The notes under the pieces: model-generated
The model's database searches: none
Told to the model about the DNA's origin: nothing
The model's input: the letters and a program-made list of their open reading frames with translations, nothing else
Source of the DNA: Climacium dendroides
Taxonomy: Eukaryota > Streptophyta > Bryopsida > Hypnales > Climaciaceae
Assembly (NCBI GenBank): GCA_950106755.1
Contig: OX467082.1
Coordinates: forward strand, 8,370,001-8,434,000
Reading direction: 5' to 3'
Length of the DNA: 64,000 bases
Made by a program: the position numbers and the translations under genes
In this document: positions 36,001 through 46,975 of the stretch, piece by piece
How positions within the stretch are numbered: position 1 is the first letter of the stretch
How the letters are laid out: each line of letters opens with the position of its first letter

Positions 36001-37097
36001 CTATTGCACAGGCTGAGCATTGAAGAGCAAACTGTCCTGGTGCCGTTGGCGAGCCCCTCGTTGTTCATACCTGCAAACTTTTCAAGCTGGTACCCTCGCT
36101 ATTCTGCAGAGCAAGGAATCGCGTGAATCGGTTCTCAAGAGTATTTTCCAAATCCTATTTTCCCAAACCCTAAACGATGAATGCAAACTCCCCAGGTTGC
36201 CACAGTAAATAATTTTCTCTGGCGCGGCCCCAGTCTTCCTCCGAGAAATCTTACTACTGTACTGTACACTGTAGCAGTTCTGACAAAATATGACCCAGGT
36301 CCGATAAGTCCTAACACGAAAGCAAGGTTTTGAATTGGTAGCCTTTGTCTGTATGAATTTCGGGACTGTAGCAAGTCCGATATGGATCAGTTATGGTGGA
36401 AGCGGAGAAGTTAGCACCAAGTGTGCTTTCCCCATTTTTTTGGCATTGGCAAGCATCACGTCTGTTCATCGTCGGACTTCGGAAATCGAAAACCAATTTC
36501 GCACCGTGTGCTTGTTGACGAATTGGTGAGACGAACTCTGCGCTTGATTTTCACGGAGGAGGCAACTGGGTGAGCAGAAAAAGCTGTCGGAGGTTTCGGG
36601 GTTTGGGATTCGCCTCACAAGAACGAAATCGAGGCCCTAAGGTACAATCTGATCTGTTTGTTCCCAGATGTATGCAGTTATTTAATTTGCAATTTGCAAT
36701 TGCTTCTTGTTGAAGTCCATTTCAAAGGAAGTTGACACGCGGTTCGCAATTCTGGAAGGAGCCTTTTCGTGTACAGTAGAACCCTAGAATGTTTGTGGCG
36801 AGGTGTTTGCAATTGTACTTCTCGATATTCTCCTATTTCCATGTTCTATTTTTGCAGCCCCTCGACCTCTAAAGTTGTGTTACAATCCACCTGTCTGCGG
36901 AATCGCTCAGTAAACCAGGGATCTCATGTCTTTTCGTTTTTGATTGATCTCCAATTGGACTTGGGTGTCTTCTTCACATGTGCTTCTCTATTTCAGGTTT
37001 TTATTCGATCTGTGTCAAGGCCCAAGACGTACTTCTGTGTCAAGAAGCCGCACTCAAAGCAACTGGGCGTTGTGTCCAAGTAAGAGCTCCAGCAGAA

Positions 37098-38210
37098 ATG
37101 ATGACTGAGTTTGATGACCCCATGGTTCTGGAGAGCATTTTGGCAGCGCGGGCACGGGAGATAAAGGAAGCCGTGTTAAAAACTGGTATTTTCGAGAATT
37201 CTGTTGTTGACTCACCAACCTCCAGTGCCATGGAAGTTACAGAACAAGGTCAGGCACATGTGCAACTTTTGCAGTATGGAATGTATATGCGATGAATACA
37301 GTCTTCTAGTGAAATTGATGTGCATCGATTCCATGCTCTTGTGTTGAATTCCTAACTAACTCTGATCCTGTGGAGCTAAGTTGTTCTTTTACTCATTTGT
37401 GCATATTGTTTCAGTGGTTGTAATGGAGACCTCGTCCCCTGCTCCGACTCACGGACCCGTAGGCGACGACATGAGCAAGCATGGAGACGGAGTTCAAAGT
37501 GAAGCTGCTCAAGTAGAGAATCTTTCTCTCCCCACGATGCCCAGCGAAGTAGGCATTGCTAGTGAGCTGCCCTTCGAGAGTTCGACGTTTTCCTGTCCAA
37601 ACTCAGGAATTTTCAATGACATTGCAGGAGAAGGAACAGTTGTGACCCAGAAGAAGCGCAGGAATCGTGGAAAGAATTGGGCTAAGGAAGACACAGAGGA
37701 ACTGTTGAAAGCAGTTTCGACCACGAAGAAAGCGTGTACTCGAATGGAGCAGGGCACTGCTAGTGACTCGTATTGGGATGCCATAGCCAAGGCGGTGCCA
37801 GGCAGGACGGGGCATGAGTGTGGAGGGAGGATGGACACGCTCAAGAGGTCATTCACCAAAACGAAGAACTACTGTGATGAGCAGCTGAAGGAGTTCAAGC
37901 AGCTGAATGAGAAGGACATTTTGGAAATGAAGGTGTCACCTCGGTTGACGGAAGAGTGGTACAATCAGATTGGCAAGTACTGCCCACCGACACCCAAGAA
38001 GAAATTGAAAACGAACGGAGGTGGAAGCTCATCAAAGAACAGTGCTTCCGCGTTAGACTCCTCAACTTCGGGTAAAGCAACTGGCTTGTTTTTGCCCCTG
38101 TTTATCTCCTATGTTGGATGCAATGATAATTAACCTTTCACCATACAGGTGAAGGTTTAGCTTTTGCGTACAACAATCTAGAAACTTGCGCCTCATCTAT
38201 TTTTGATTGA
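37098..38210 (+). CDS. Trihelix/Myb-SANT-like DNA-binding protein, copy C
   Basis: The model is join(37098..37248, 37415..38071, 38149..38210), 289 residues, with the same splice borders as copy B shifted by 10,128 bases. It differs from B by three residues in the leader exon (I for V, I for K, I for V) and a silent change in the SANT exon. The same premature stop in the last exon is present. The B and C proteins should therefore bind the same DNA. Only about 1.1 kb separates the unit junction from its start, so it has lost the upstream sequence beyond 25,872 that copy B has. Confidence 0.75.
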
Positions 38211-38874
38211 GCTCAAACTCAGATGCCCCAAACTCAATGTCAATAGATTTTGTGTTTTCATACGAAGCAAAATCTTAGTTCACCAGTATAATCAACGTAA
38301 CCTTTAATGGGATGTCTGGTTAATGGAGCCTCTACTTCCTCTTCTACCTCGACATTTTGTCCCTCTGTTTTTTGGATGCTATCGTCTTATATTGCTGAAA
38401 TTTGACTTGCAGCAGGTCTCCTGCCACCCGCCCTGGGCGAGCCAGCATTGGTGGTATGTTCCTCACGCAATGCTCGTGTGTTGAAGTTATTGCTGAGTTT
38501 CGTATTTTCCATGCATGAGTGTGGTGTCCTGACGTGGGTTTGTGCAGCACGAATAGAACCATGCTTGTAGTGCGTGGAGTTACGATAGAATGAGCTTCTG
38601 TTTTCAGGTCATTGCCATGACGTTTGTGTTGTTGGGAATGAAGTCTTTTTGGTCGACTTTTGTGAGGGAGAGGGCTTTGACAGTTCCAGTCTTGCACTTT
38701 TTGAGTTTCAGCTCCATGTTCTAAGTAACCGTCGTGGCATCATGGCTTCGAGTTTAAGATACTGAATATATTGATTTTTGACGTTTAGTAATATTGATGA
38801 TCTTGCCTTTTTTCCATTTCCTTTTGTCTTTACTGAGGGTTGTCCACTGTCCCTTTATTAAATTTTATTGTTTC

Positions 38875-39100
38875 CTGATTTTTTCTTCTTCTCTTGTGTT
38901 CGTTTTATTTTCTTCCACCCTCTTCTTGAATCTGTTTTCTTCTCTGAGCACTTCTCATTCCTTCTCTGCTTCTCATTCCTTCCCTTCCCTTCTCTTCTTC
39001 GTTCTCTTTTTTTTCTCTTCATTTCTATTTTCGAGTGCTTTCTTTCTTTCTTGTTTCTTTTCTTTGTTTCCGGGATGGGGAAGAGGGAGGGTGATTGTTT
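38875..39100 (+). repeat. Polypyrimidine tract, copy C
   Basis: Counterpart of 28,745-28,988, a C/T run ending at TTTTTTGCAG|TGGAGG near 39,107. The interior runs differ in length from B. Confidence 0.7.
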
Positions 39101-39392
39101 TTTGCAGTGGAGGCTAGAACACGGAGTCGGCATCCAGCAGAAAGAATTCGTGTCTATTCCATGCCAAGGAAGGAGCCACAGTGGCGTCTGTAATCTGTAT
39201 CATACCCAGTAGTGAGATTGACTCCCCACAAGGCGGACGTTAGAAGAGTATCAGGAATCAAAGGCGGCAGCGAGCTCCCTGACATCTGGACATCAAGCTT
39301 TGTCGTGCTCTGTGACTTACAAGCGAGGAGGTGGGGTTAGTAGTGGTAGAGCTACTATAGTCTATAGAGCAGAATATAGTATATAGGGCAGA

Positions 39393-39596
39393 ATGGTAGA
39401 CCTGAAGAAGCTTTTCGCCCTGGGCAATTTGAAAGATGGAGCACAGCACTTCATGGGAATTCTTTCGATTTCGTTCGGGAGTTCCTCGTATGTTGACCAC
39501 TCGCTTCCGTGGAAACGCCTGCAAGTGGAGGGACATGGAGGAAGCATCAAAGTGAAGAGTATCACTTCTTCAGAGGATGGCTCTCTCACCGGCTGA
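39393..39596 (+). CDS. Small conserved open frame, 67 residues, copy C
   Basis: It starts MVDLKKLFALGNLKDGAQHF and ends SEDGSLTG. Copy D at 56,257 has the same length and only a handful of substitutions. Segment A has a longer, frame-altered relative on the minus strand (7,238-7,444). No known domain, signal peptide or membrane segment is seen. It could be a coding exon, a micropeptide, or chance conservation in a young duplication. Confidence 0.35.
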   Translation: MVDLKKLFALGNLKDGAQHFMGILSISFGSSSYVDHSLPWKRLQVEGHGGSIKVKSITSSEDGSLTG

Positions 39597-40774
39597 TCTG
39601 GGATTCCGGGGTTTCTCTGACTATTTTTTTTTTTTTGAAAAAATTTCGGTTTGGCTGTACGTGGTTCCTCTTATCCTTATCCACTCCAGATCGTCTGACG
39701 AGTCAGGACTTTTGACTTTGACTTAGACCCCCCGACTGAGTAATTATATCACGTGGAGTTAATAGCTGAGTGACGTTCCTCCCAGGCCTCCGGTCCAGTT
39801 GAGCTGCCGAAGGAGGACCCACCCGCCTACCTGGAGTTTCAGGTGGCCGCCCCCCTCGAACAACAAGCTCCTCCAGCGCCCCGGGACGCAGATGTCGATG
39901 AAGATTTCATCGAAAATTTGGTTGCAAATTTTGAACTTGGGTCGTACACCCCCTGGCTGTAAGGGCGGTTGCTGCAGTTTGTGCCACAGAAGAAAAAATG
40001 GAACAAGAAGAAGAAGGTCTGCGTCCAAGAAGTGGTTGCAGGTCGTTGCTGCTCCCACGGAACCTCCCTGCTCCTACGAATCGAACCCTCGGAGAGTCAA
40101 AAACCATGCAATCTGCTTATCAAGAATCCAAGACGCAGAGATTCCAACCTTTGTTCCTACATGACCTGGATTGCTTCGATCAAGCACCCACCTGTTTTCA
40201 CTCGTTTCGTTGTTTCGCATCATCCACCGACCAGTTCCGTTTTCTTCCCAGAACTTGGCAGCACAGGATAAGTCGTATAATCTAAGCTTAGTTATTACTC
40301 GCACATATCATACGTGACTGGAGTGCCCTTGAAGATCGAGTTAAGTTAGCAAGAATGAGTTGAGTCAGTCACAAGTTCTGAAGCTTGCCTGTGTGTACTT
40401 CGGGAGACTCTTTGCTCCAGACTCCGATTCAATAACCATATCTTTTCATATGGGCTGTGTCTCTGACTCGTTGCTCTTTTGTCTCTGCATGGATGAGTTC
40501 TGACTGTCCAATTCACCTCAAGAGCATTTGAAAGACTGGGCTTGAAGTTGCCAAAATACTTTACATGGTGATCCATGGATTTGACACTTTCTTGTGTAGA
40601 GAAGTCAAATTATGCCACAATGAGGGAATATTCAATTCCATTCACTTAACCCTTACATGCTGAAGAGGACATTTGGTGTCCGTTGGATGATAGAGAATCC
40701 TTCTAGTAGGACGGAGAGCAACTATTCATCCTTAGAATTTTGTTTGTGAAAAGAGGAAGTCTTCTATAGTAGTT

Positions 40775-41405
40775 TGACTTCCAATGAGTATTTTTGTAAT
40801 TTTTTAAGCAAAGAGATGATTTCCATGGTCACCAAGCCATCTTATAAGGGTTCAAGCAACTACATACCTCCCAAACCTTTAGATGAGAATTTAATTTTTT
40901 TCCATCCAATGAGCCTCCATTCACTCTTCCAATTAACCTTATAAAGACCCAACTCCAAGGTCGTCATGGTTTAGATGAGAATTTAATTTTTTTCCATCCA
41001 ATGAGCCTCCATTCACTCTTCCAATTAACCTTATAAAGACCCAACTCCAAGGTCGTCATGGTTTGGATGAGAATTTAATTTTTTTCCATCCAATGAGCCT
41101 CCATTCACTCTTCCAATTAACCTTATAAAGACCCAACTCCAAGGTCGTCATGCAAATACTCCGATTATTGAATAAATAGGTACGTTCTTTGTTTCTACAG
41201 TTATCAACGAAATCATCCATCAAAACTTTTAGATTTGCAATGTCCTTATAATGTTAAAAGGATACAAAGCATCCTCTCAAGACTCCCTCTGACCACATAA
41301 ATTATGTCCATCCAAGCTGGGGGTGCTTTCAAGATAGGATGGACAACAATTGATTTTTAAACCTCCAAACAAGCATATCAAATTTTAGTTTTAAAAAAGC
41401 AAAAC
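40775..41405. repeat. Insertion in unit 2 with a 92-bp tandem repeat (3 copies)
   Basis: Relative to unit 1, which joins GTTTGAC directly to CTCCATTTTGGG at about 30,822, unit 2 carries about 630 extra bases. Within them the unit starting TTTAGATGAGAATTTAAT occurs three times in tandem from 40,878 to about 41,151, with a period of 92 bases and almost no divergence. The left part (GACTTCCAATGAGT) is also found near 48,590 and, inverted, near 47,510. Confidence 0.8.
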
Positions 41406-41559
41406 CTCCATTTTGGGTAAATCTTGACATTTATAGTTTTTCATGATAATGGATCAAAAAACATTGGTGATTAATTTTTAATATTCAATTGCATAGATAT
41501 GTAGGAAACATCCATTCACACATCTTCCATGTTAAAAAAATCCCCCCATTAACTCAGGG

Positions 41560-42130
41560 GGTGTACTACAAAGGAAGTTCAAGGGTGAGGAATGACCAAA
41601 TCCTAGGACCCCTATATTATATCCTAAAATTTTATGAAAAAAAATATGAATAGATTTTCCTACTTGAAAGTTTATGTTTTGAATTATTGGTATTTTTTAA
41701 TGTTAATAATAATTAGTTACAAATTTTAGAAGGAAAAAGATACACTGCAAAGCTAAAAATAACTTTCACACCCCTATATTATGTAAGAAAAAAAAATTTG
41801 AAAAATGAAAAAAAAAATTCTATAAAATATCTTTCTACTAAAAGCTTATTTTGGTTGAATATTGATACAATAATCATCTTCATGTGATCTCTATAAATAT
41901 TTTAGTTGAAAAACATGCCATTTTAGTTCATTTTTCAATCCTTTCTAGACAATATATGACATGTTATTTAGGATTGAAATTTTTTGGCAATAGAAACCTA
42001 TAGACACTGTTAAACAAAGCTCAAAATTGTAGATTGAAATTATAGTTTATTAGAAAGTAATTAGGAAAAGTAGAAATGGATAGTTAGGGTTTGGTCGCTC
42101 CTCACCCATGAACTTCCCTTGTAGTGCACC
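41560..42130. mobile_element. 571-bp element with 38-base inverted ends, unit 2 only
   Basis: The left end GGTGTACTACAAAGGAAGTT and the right end pair over 38 bases with about five mismatches. Unit 1 lacks it at the matching place (about 30,955-30,970). The interior is shared with 4,628-5,171, 58,106-58,648 and 1,173-1,640. The target duplication is not clear because extra bases (about 41,541-41,559) lie at the left. Non-autonomous. Confidence 0.75.
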
Positions 42131-43492
42131 ATAAAGTAACAAAAATATGATGTGTAAAGAATTTAATGTGAGGTGTGGCATGAACAAATTTTTGTAAAGT
42201 ACATTTCTCTATACTGTATGGTTAACCTTGCAGATAAGGGCCTTTGACAACATACATTCATTTTTTCAAAAATGAAATGAAGTCTTCTAAAAATCACAGA
42301 AATTTCAGATATTTGGAGCAAATTTGAATGTATTGCAAGTTTTTAAATGAAGAGTCAAGAAAATTCATATTAGAATTGAAAACAAATAGACCCATTCTTC
42401 ACTTAGATCTTTTTCATGCATTCAATTCTTCACTAATTTAAAACTAATTACATATTCTAAAAGTTGAGAAAGGGAGACAATGTGCATTCAAATTGGAGGT
42501 GTAGACTATTGCTCCACCATCCCTTTAACCCATGCCCAATACGATTTTGTGCTTGCATCTCCAAGGAACATGATGTACTCATCAACATCCACCAACATTG
42601 CTTTGGCTCTTGATTGCTTTTTAGAACTTGAAAGCGACTCAAATTAAGAGCTAGCATTTTGTAAATTGATAGTAGATTAGTAATAAATTGGTGGTAGATT
42701 GGTGATGAATTTAGGCAACTTCTAGAGCCTTCTAATTGCAATTGTTGCTTCTAAATTTTCTTAAAAGAATTCTTTTATTGGTTTATCTTAAAATTTAAAA
42801 GCTACTTATTATCATTAGCAACTTCTAGAAAATGTTGGTTGTTTGAAAAGTGATGAGGAATTGACCAATTGGTGAAGGGACTTAACAAGAAATGGATCTT
42901 TTTATTCCCAACTATATACAAAATCTTCTTACAAAATCTATATACAAGATTTGATGATTTTCAAAAGTTTGTTGTAAAAAATGCATGAAAGAAAAATTTG
43001 CTTATAATTTACACTCTTTGAATTCAAATTGCCCATGAATAACTATAAGTGACATCTATAGAATTAGATGGCCTATACTATCATTCATCAATAATTTTAC
43101 TTAATACAAATATAAGCTTAAAGTAATAGCCATTTCATATTTTGAATAGACATTAAATTTTGATATTTTTTTTTAATGATTTGTAATAAGAAGCTTGAAA
43201 TACAAAACTCTAACTGTAATAATTTGTCAACTTTAATTTTCACTTACTAACATTGTAAATTCTATATTATAAATATCTAAAAAGTCATAGAAATCAATGC
43301 TTCTTTTCTAAGTGTTTTACTAGAGTTTTTTCAAATTCCATACAATGAAAATGTTCGATAGTTAGGCTCATGTTCTTCATGAAAAATTGAAATGGATGAT
43401 AATCATGAAATATCAATTCTAAGTGGCTAAAAACATGTTTTTAAGTTCATCATCCATTTTTTGGCTACATTTAATTGGCCTAGAAGGGTTAA

Positions 43493-44145
43493 TTCTTGAA
43501 TGCCCAAGGTCTTTTGACGAGTTTCTAGGAATTTTCTCGAAATTGAACAAAAAGCCAACAATTTGATAAGTTGTATCAATGTTTCTTGAATTATAACCAA
43601 AAAAATTCAAACTAGACATGTTAGAGATAACATAGGAAAAAAAATAATCACTTTTGGATTGAAAGATTATAATGTTTGGTCATGAGGGTGTTAAAACTCC
43701 AAAAGTAATTTGAAATCTTTCAATCTTCTTTTGACATGTCAAATCTAAAAAATTGGTCACCAAAAAAAATATGAGGATAAAGGCAAGGATAAAGGCCCTG
43801 ACATGCATAACTCCAATCAATTTATGGCTTCTCAAAATCTACTCCATAATTGTTTTAAATGAATTTCTAATGTGATTTTCCGTGAAAGATCGAGTGTTTT
43901 TGAGGCTCATTTCAAAGAGCCCTCAAACACTATGGAAAGTCAAGATTGCAATGGCCCCCCTTGCACTAAAGCTTGAATAGAGAAATCATAATCGATCATT
44001 TTCAAAATTGGATTTTTGATGCTACAACTATTCTTCAAAAAGACTCATTCAAGAATATAAACTACTAAAAATATGAACTTATTTAGGTTTATAGAACTTC
44101 AAAGTATTGTCGACACCAAAACTTGGTGCCATGGGCATTTAGGGA
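43493..44145. mobile_element. 653-bp TTAA-flanked element, unit 2 copy
   Basis: Counterpart of 33,279-33,939. TTAA at 43,489-43,492 and 44,146-44,149. The right end GGGCATTTAGGGA is intact while the left end is altered (TTCTTGAATGCCC). Confidence 0.75.
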
Positions 44146-44650
44146 TTAAAAAATCTAAAAATTTCCTCTTGGAGTTCACACCATGTTCATTATACATACT
44201 ACAAGCAAATTAAGGCCTTTGAAAGGCCAATTACAAAAGCCTTGGCAAAGACTTAACTTTGAATGTTTTCCTTTTCTATTCTACACTCCCCAATTGTAAC
44301 ACAACCTATGGAACTCCAATTGATCTCTTTATGGGAGGCAACCCATTCAAGCATTGTAGGGTGGTGTAATTCTATGGAGGAGGTGATTAACAATGATTAA
44401 TTATGGTATAGTTTTTGGCACAATTGTAGAGCATTATGATTGGTTGTAGGACTTTCAATGTTGCAACCAACCTTTGTTGGATTTTGGAACCAATCCTTGG
44501 TGAAAAATAGGAAGGTCTACGGTGATTCCCAAAAGTAATTGGCCACCATATAAATCACTCTCATAAATTGAGAAATTAGATTTATAAAGTACAATTTGAA
44601 TAGCATGTTGTACAAAGGAGATTCTACCCTCATGTGCAATTTTACTTTAA

Positions 44651-44892
44651 CCCATGAGCCCCCATAGGCCAAAATGTGGCCTCTTTGACTTGGAAGGTTG
44701 TCCTTGTTTGACTGTTATTATCTTTCAAACTATACGGTCAAATCATTAGTTCATTTTCATGCTCCTTTGGACCTCTCGACTCTACCAATCGATACAATCA
44801 ATATTTTGTGAATCTCATTCTGAATGGTAATTTAAGGGAAATGAGTTCCAAAGGGTTTGGATTTCAGTGAATTTGAGTTGGGCGCTAAAGGG
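44651..44892. mobile_element. 242-bp TTAA-flanked element, unit 2 copy
   Basis: TTAA at 44,647-44,650 and 44,893-44,896. Ends CCCATGAGCC...GGGCGCTAAAGGG. Same length as the unit 1 copy. Confidence 0.8.
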
Positions 44893-45161
44893 TTAAAATA
44901 GATTATCTTTAGACATATTACTATTTGAATGAAATTTCGATGTAAAAATAAACTTTTGGTGAGAAATTAAAATGCTCCATATCTCTCTATAAAAAGATGT
45001 ACATCTTGACTAGAATCACATGTTACAAGTTTCATGAATTTTAGATTTTTATTTATTGAAATCTTATTGATTAAAATTTGACCTCAAAATTTTGACTTTT
45101 TTTATTTCTTACTCCATAAATTGAAAAAAAATCAAAAATCAAAAATCAAAATAATATCAAA

Positions 45162-45165
<4 letters not shown>

Positions 45166-45227
<62 letters not shown>
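45166..45227. repeat. (TA)n microsatellite, 62 bases
   Basis: An uninterrupted TA run at the apex of the hairpin. The unit 1 apex has only a few interrupted repeats (about 34,930-34,960), so it has expanded after duplication. Confidence 0.95.
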
Positions 45228-45231
<4 letters not shown>

Positions 45232-45760
45232 GTTTATGGAGTGAAAAATAAAAAATAAAAAAATTCAGGTCAAATTTCAATCAATAATATTTCAATCAAT
45301 AAAAATCCAAAATTCATAAAACTTGTATCATGTTATTCTAGTCAAGATGTACAATATGCTCTTCTTGCAAAAAGAAATGGAACATTTTAACTTTGCACAA
45401 AAAATTTATTTTTCTATAGAAATTTCATTCAAATAATAATATGTCTAAATATAGTTTATTTTAATTGAAATTGCACATGAGGGTAAAATTCCCTTTGTAC
45501 AACATGCTATCCAAATTTCACTTTATAATTCCAATTTCTCAATTTATGGGAGTAATTTATATGGTGGCCAACTACTTTTGGGAGTCATTGTATATGACAA
45601 GTATGGAAGGAACAAAATCTTCAACTAAAAATTTCACAGTAATTTTGTTTTGAGAAATAAAAATCTGAAAAATTATAGAAACCTTGTGAACTCTATTTTT
45701 GCACATGGAAAAATTTTCCTAGTGTGGAAACCTACTTTGCAAATACCTATATCTAGTTAA

Positions 45761-46617
45761 CCCCTAAAGGACCAAACAATGTTTTTTGGCAACACAACAA
45801 TTTTGGCAGCTCACTACAAATGGAATTTTCATTTTTTTTTCACTGAAATTTTTACACAACATGTGCTTGAGGAGTAGCTTTAAGGTCCAACAATTTTCAT
45901 AACTTTTGACTACATGGTTAAAAAGTTATTGTATGATACATCATTTCCAACATTCAACGGGCAATCTAGGCAACAAAAAAAACTTCTTTAAAAATTGCTT
46001 TTAAAAAAATAAAAATTTGAAATTGGTTCTTTAGATTTATATATAGGTGGAAATCTTTGAATCATTCCATTTTGATAAATGAGATGAAAGTTATGAGAAG
46101 CTTTAGTTGTAGATAGTTTGTGGGTAGTTATGGAATCTATAATGAATAGATGGTTTATTACAACATTACACCCATTGGGATTGACATTTTTCAATTCCAT
46201 AAACAAATTGTTAACAATTAGTATTTTGAATCATGTTCTACTTCTTTCTACTTTCTATTTTTTTCCTATATGTTGAACAATTCCAAGTGATTTAAAAAAT
46301 TTCAAGCATGTAGAAACCTTGCCTTGAAGAATGAATCCAACGAGTAACCACCATTTTGGACATTTTTTCATAATGATTTGACCTTGTGAAGTGCACCTAC
46401 CCGTTTTTTTGCAAAAAGGATTTTTGTTACTTCAAACGTTAATATCTTGCAAGCTACACGGTGAAAAAATTTTCCACATCTTTTCAAACCAAAGCAATAT
46501 AAGATCCTATGGTTAGATGTGTCCAAAAATATATTTTTTTCAAAAATTTGGTACTCGTACTAGAGATGGCAATTTTGGAGCATTTCTGGTGAAAACATAG
46601 TCAAACTTTTGTAGGGG
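45761..46617 (-). mobile_element. 857-bp complete TTAA-flanked element
   Basis: TTAA at 45,757-45,760 and 46,618-46,621 bracket CCCCTAAAGGACC and CTTTTGTAGGGG. In inverted orientation its subterminal sequence (ACTATGTTTTCACC) matches the element at 31,064. The truncated copy at 376-1,172 is nearly the same sequence inverted. No transposase. Confidence 0.8.
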
Positions 46618-46621
46618 TTAA

Positions 46622-46975
46622 GTGGTTAGAAACGGGTTGCCTCCCTTAATATTCCAAAAAGAGTCATTATCAATGAGTAGGACATGAGTCCTACTATTAA
46701 AATGCATGCAATGCGACAAGTGGTTTATCTAGCATAAAATCACCCTCTCTAAGTTAACTTATATTACCTAACAAAAACTCTTGCAATGTGTTCTTCAACA
46801 TGCTTGCTTAAAAAAACGAAGAAAAATACATGCAATGAAAGAATTGCTCTCTTGTGGACACTAAAGTGCAAGGCACCAAACAAAAAGTTATAGAAGCAGC
46901 CTAAATGAAGGAAAGATGAGGTTCAATTGTCAATCTCTTTTTTGAACATTTCTAGTAAACATGAACATTTCAGAA
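46622..46975. repeat. Inverted copy of 1-371
   Basis: This is the flank of the TTAA element. It matches the reverse complement of the window start, so element and flank were duplicated together. Confidence 0.75.

Larger units (their letters stand above)
44523..45586. repeat. Large inverted repeat (hairpin), unit 2
   Basis: Counterpart of 34,307-35,324, with the TTAA element in the left arm. Its spacer has grown into a long AT microsatellite. Confidence 0.8.
36001..46265 (+). repeat. Tandem duplication, unit 2 (about 10.27 kb)
   Basis: This is a direct repeat of 25,872-36,000. It differs by insertions at about 40,775-41,405 and 41,560-42,130, by a long AT microsatellite, and by lack of the 260-bp and 921-bp elements. 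From about 25,930 to 28,305 the two units are nearly identical. Elsewhere they differ by several percent or more. Confidence 0.9.
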
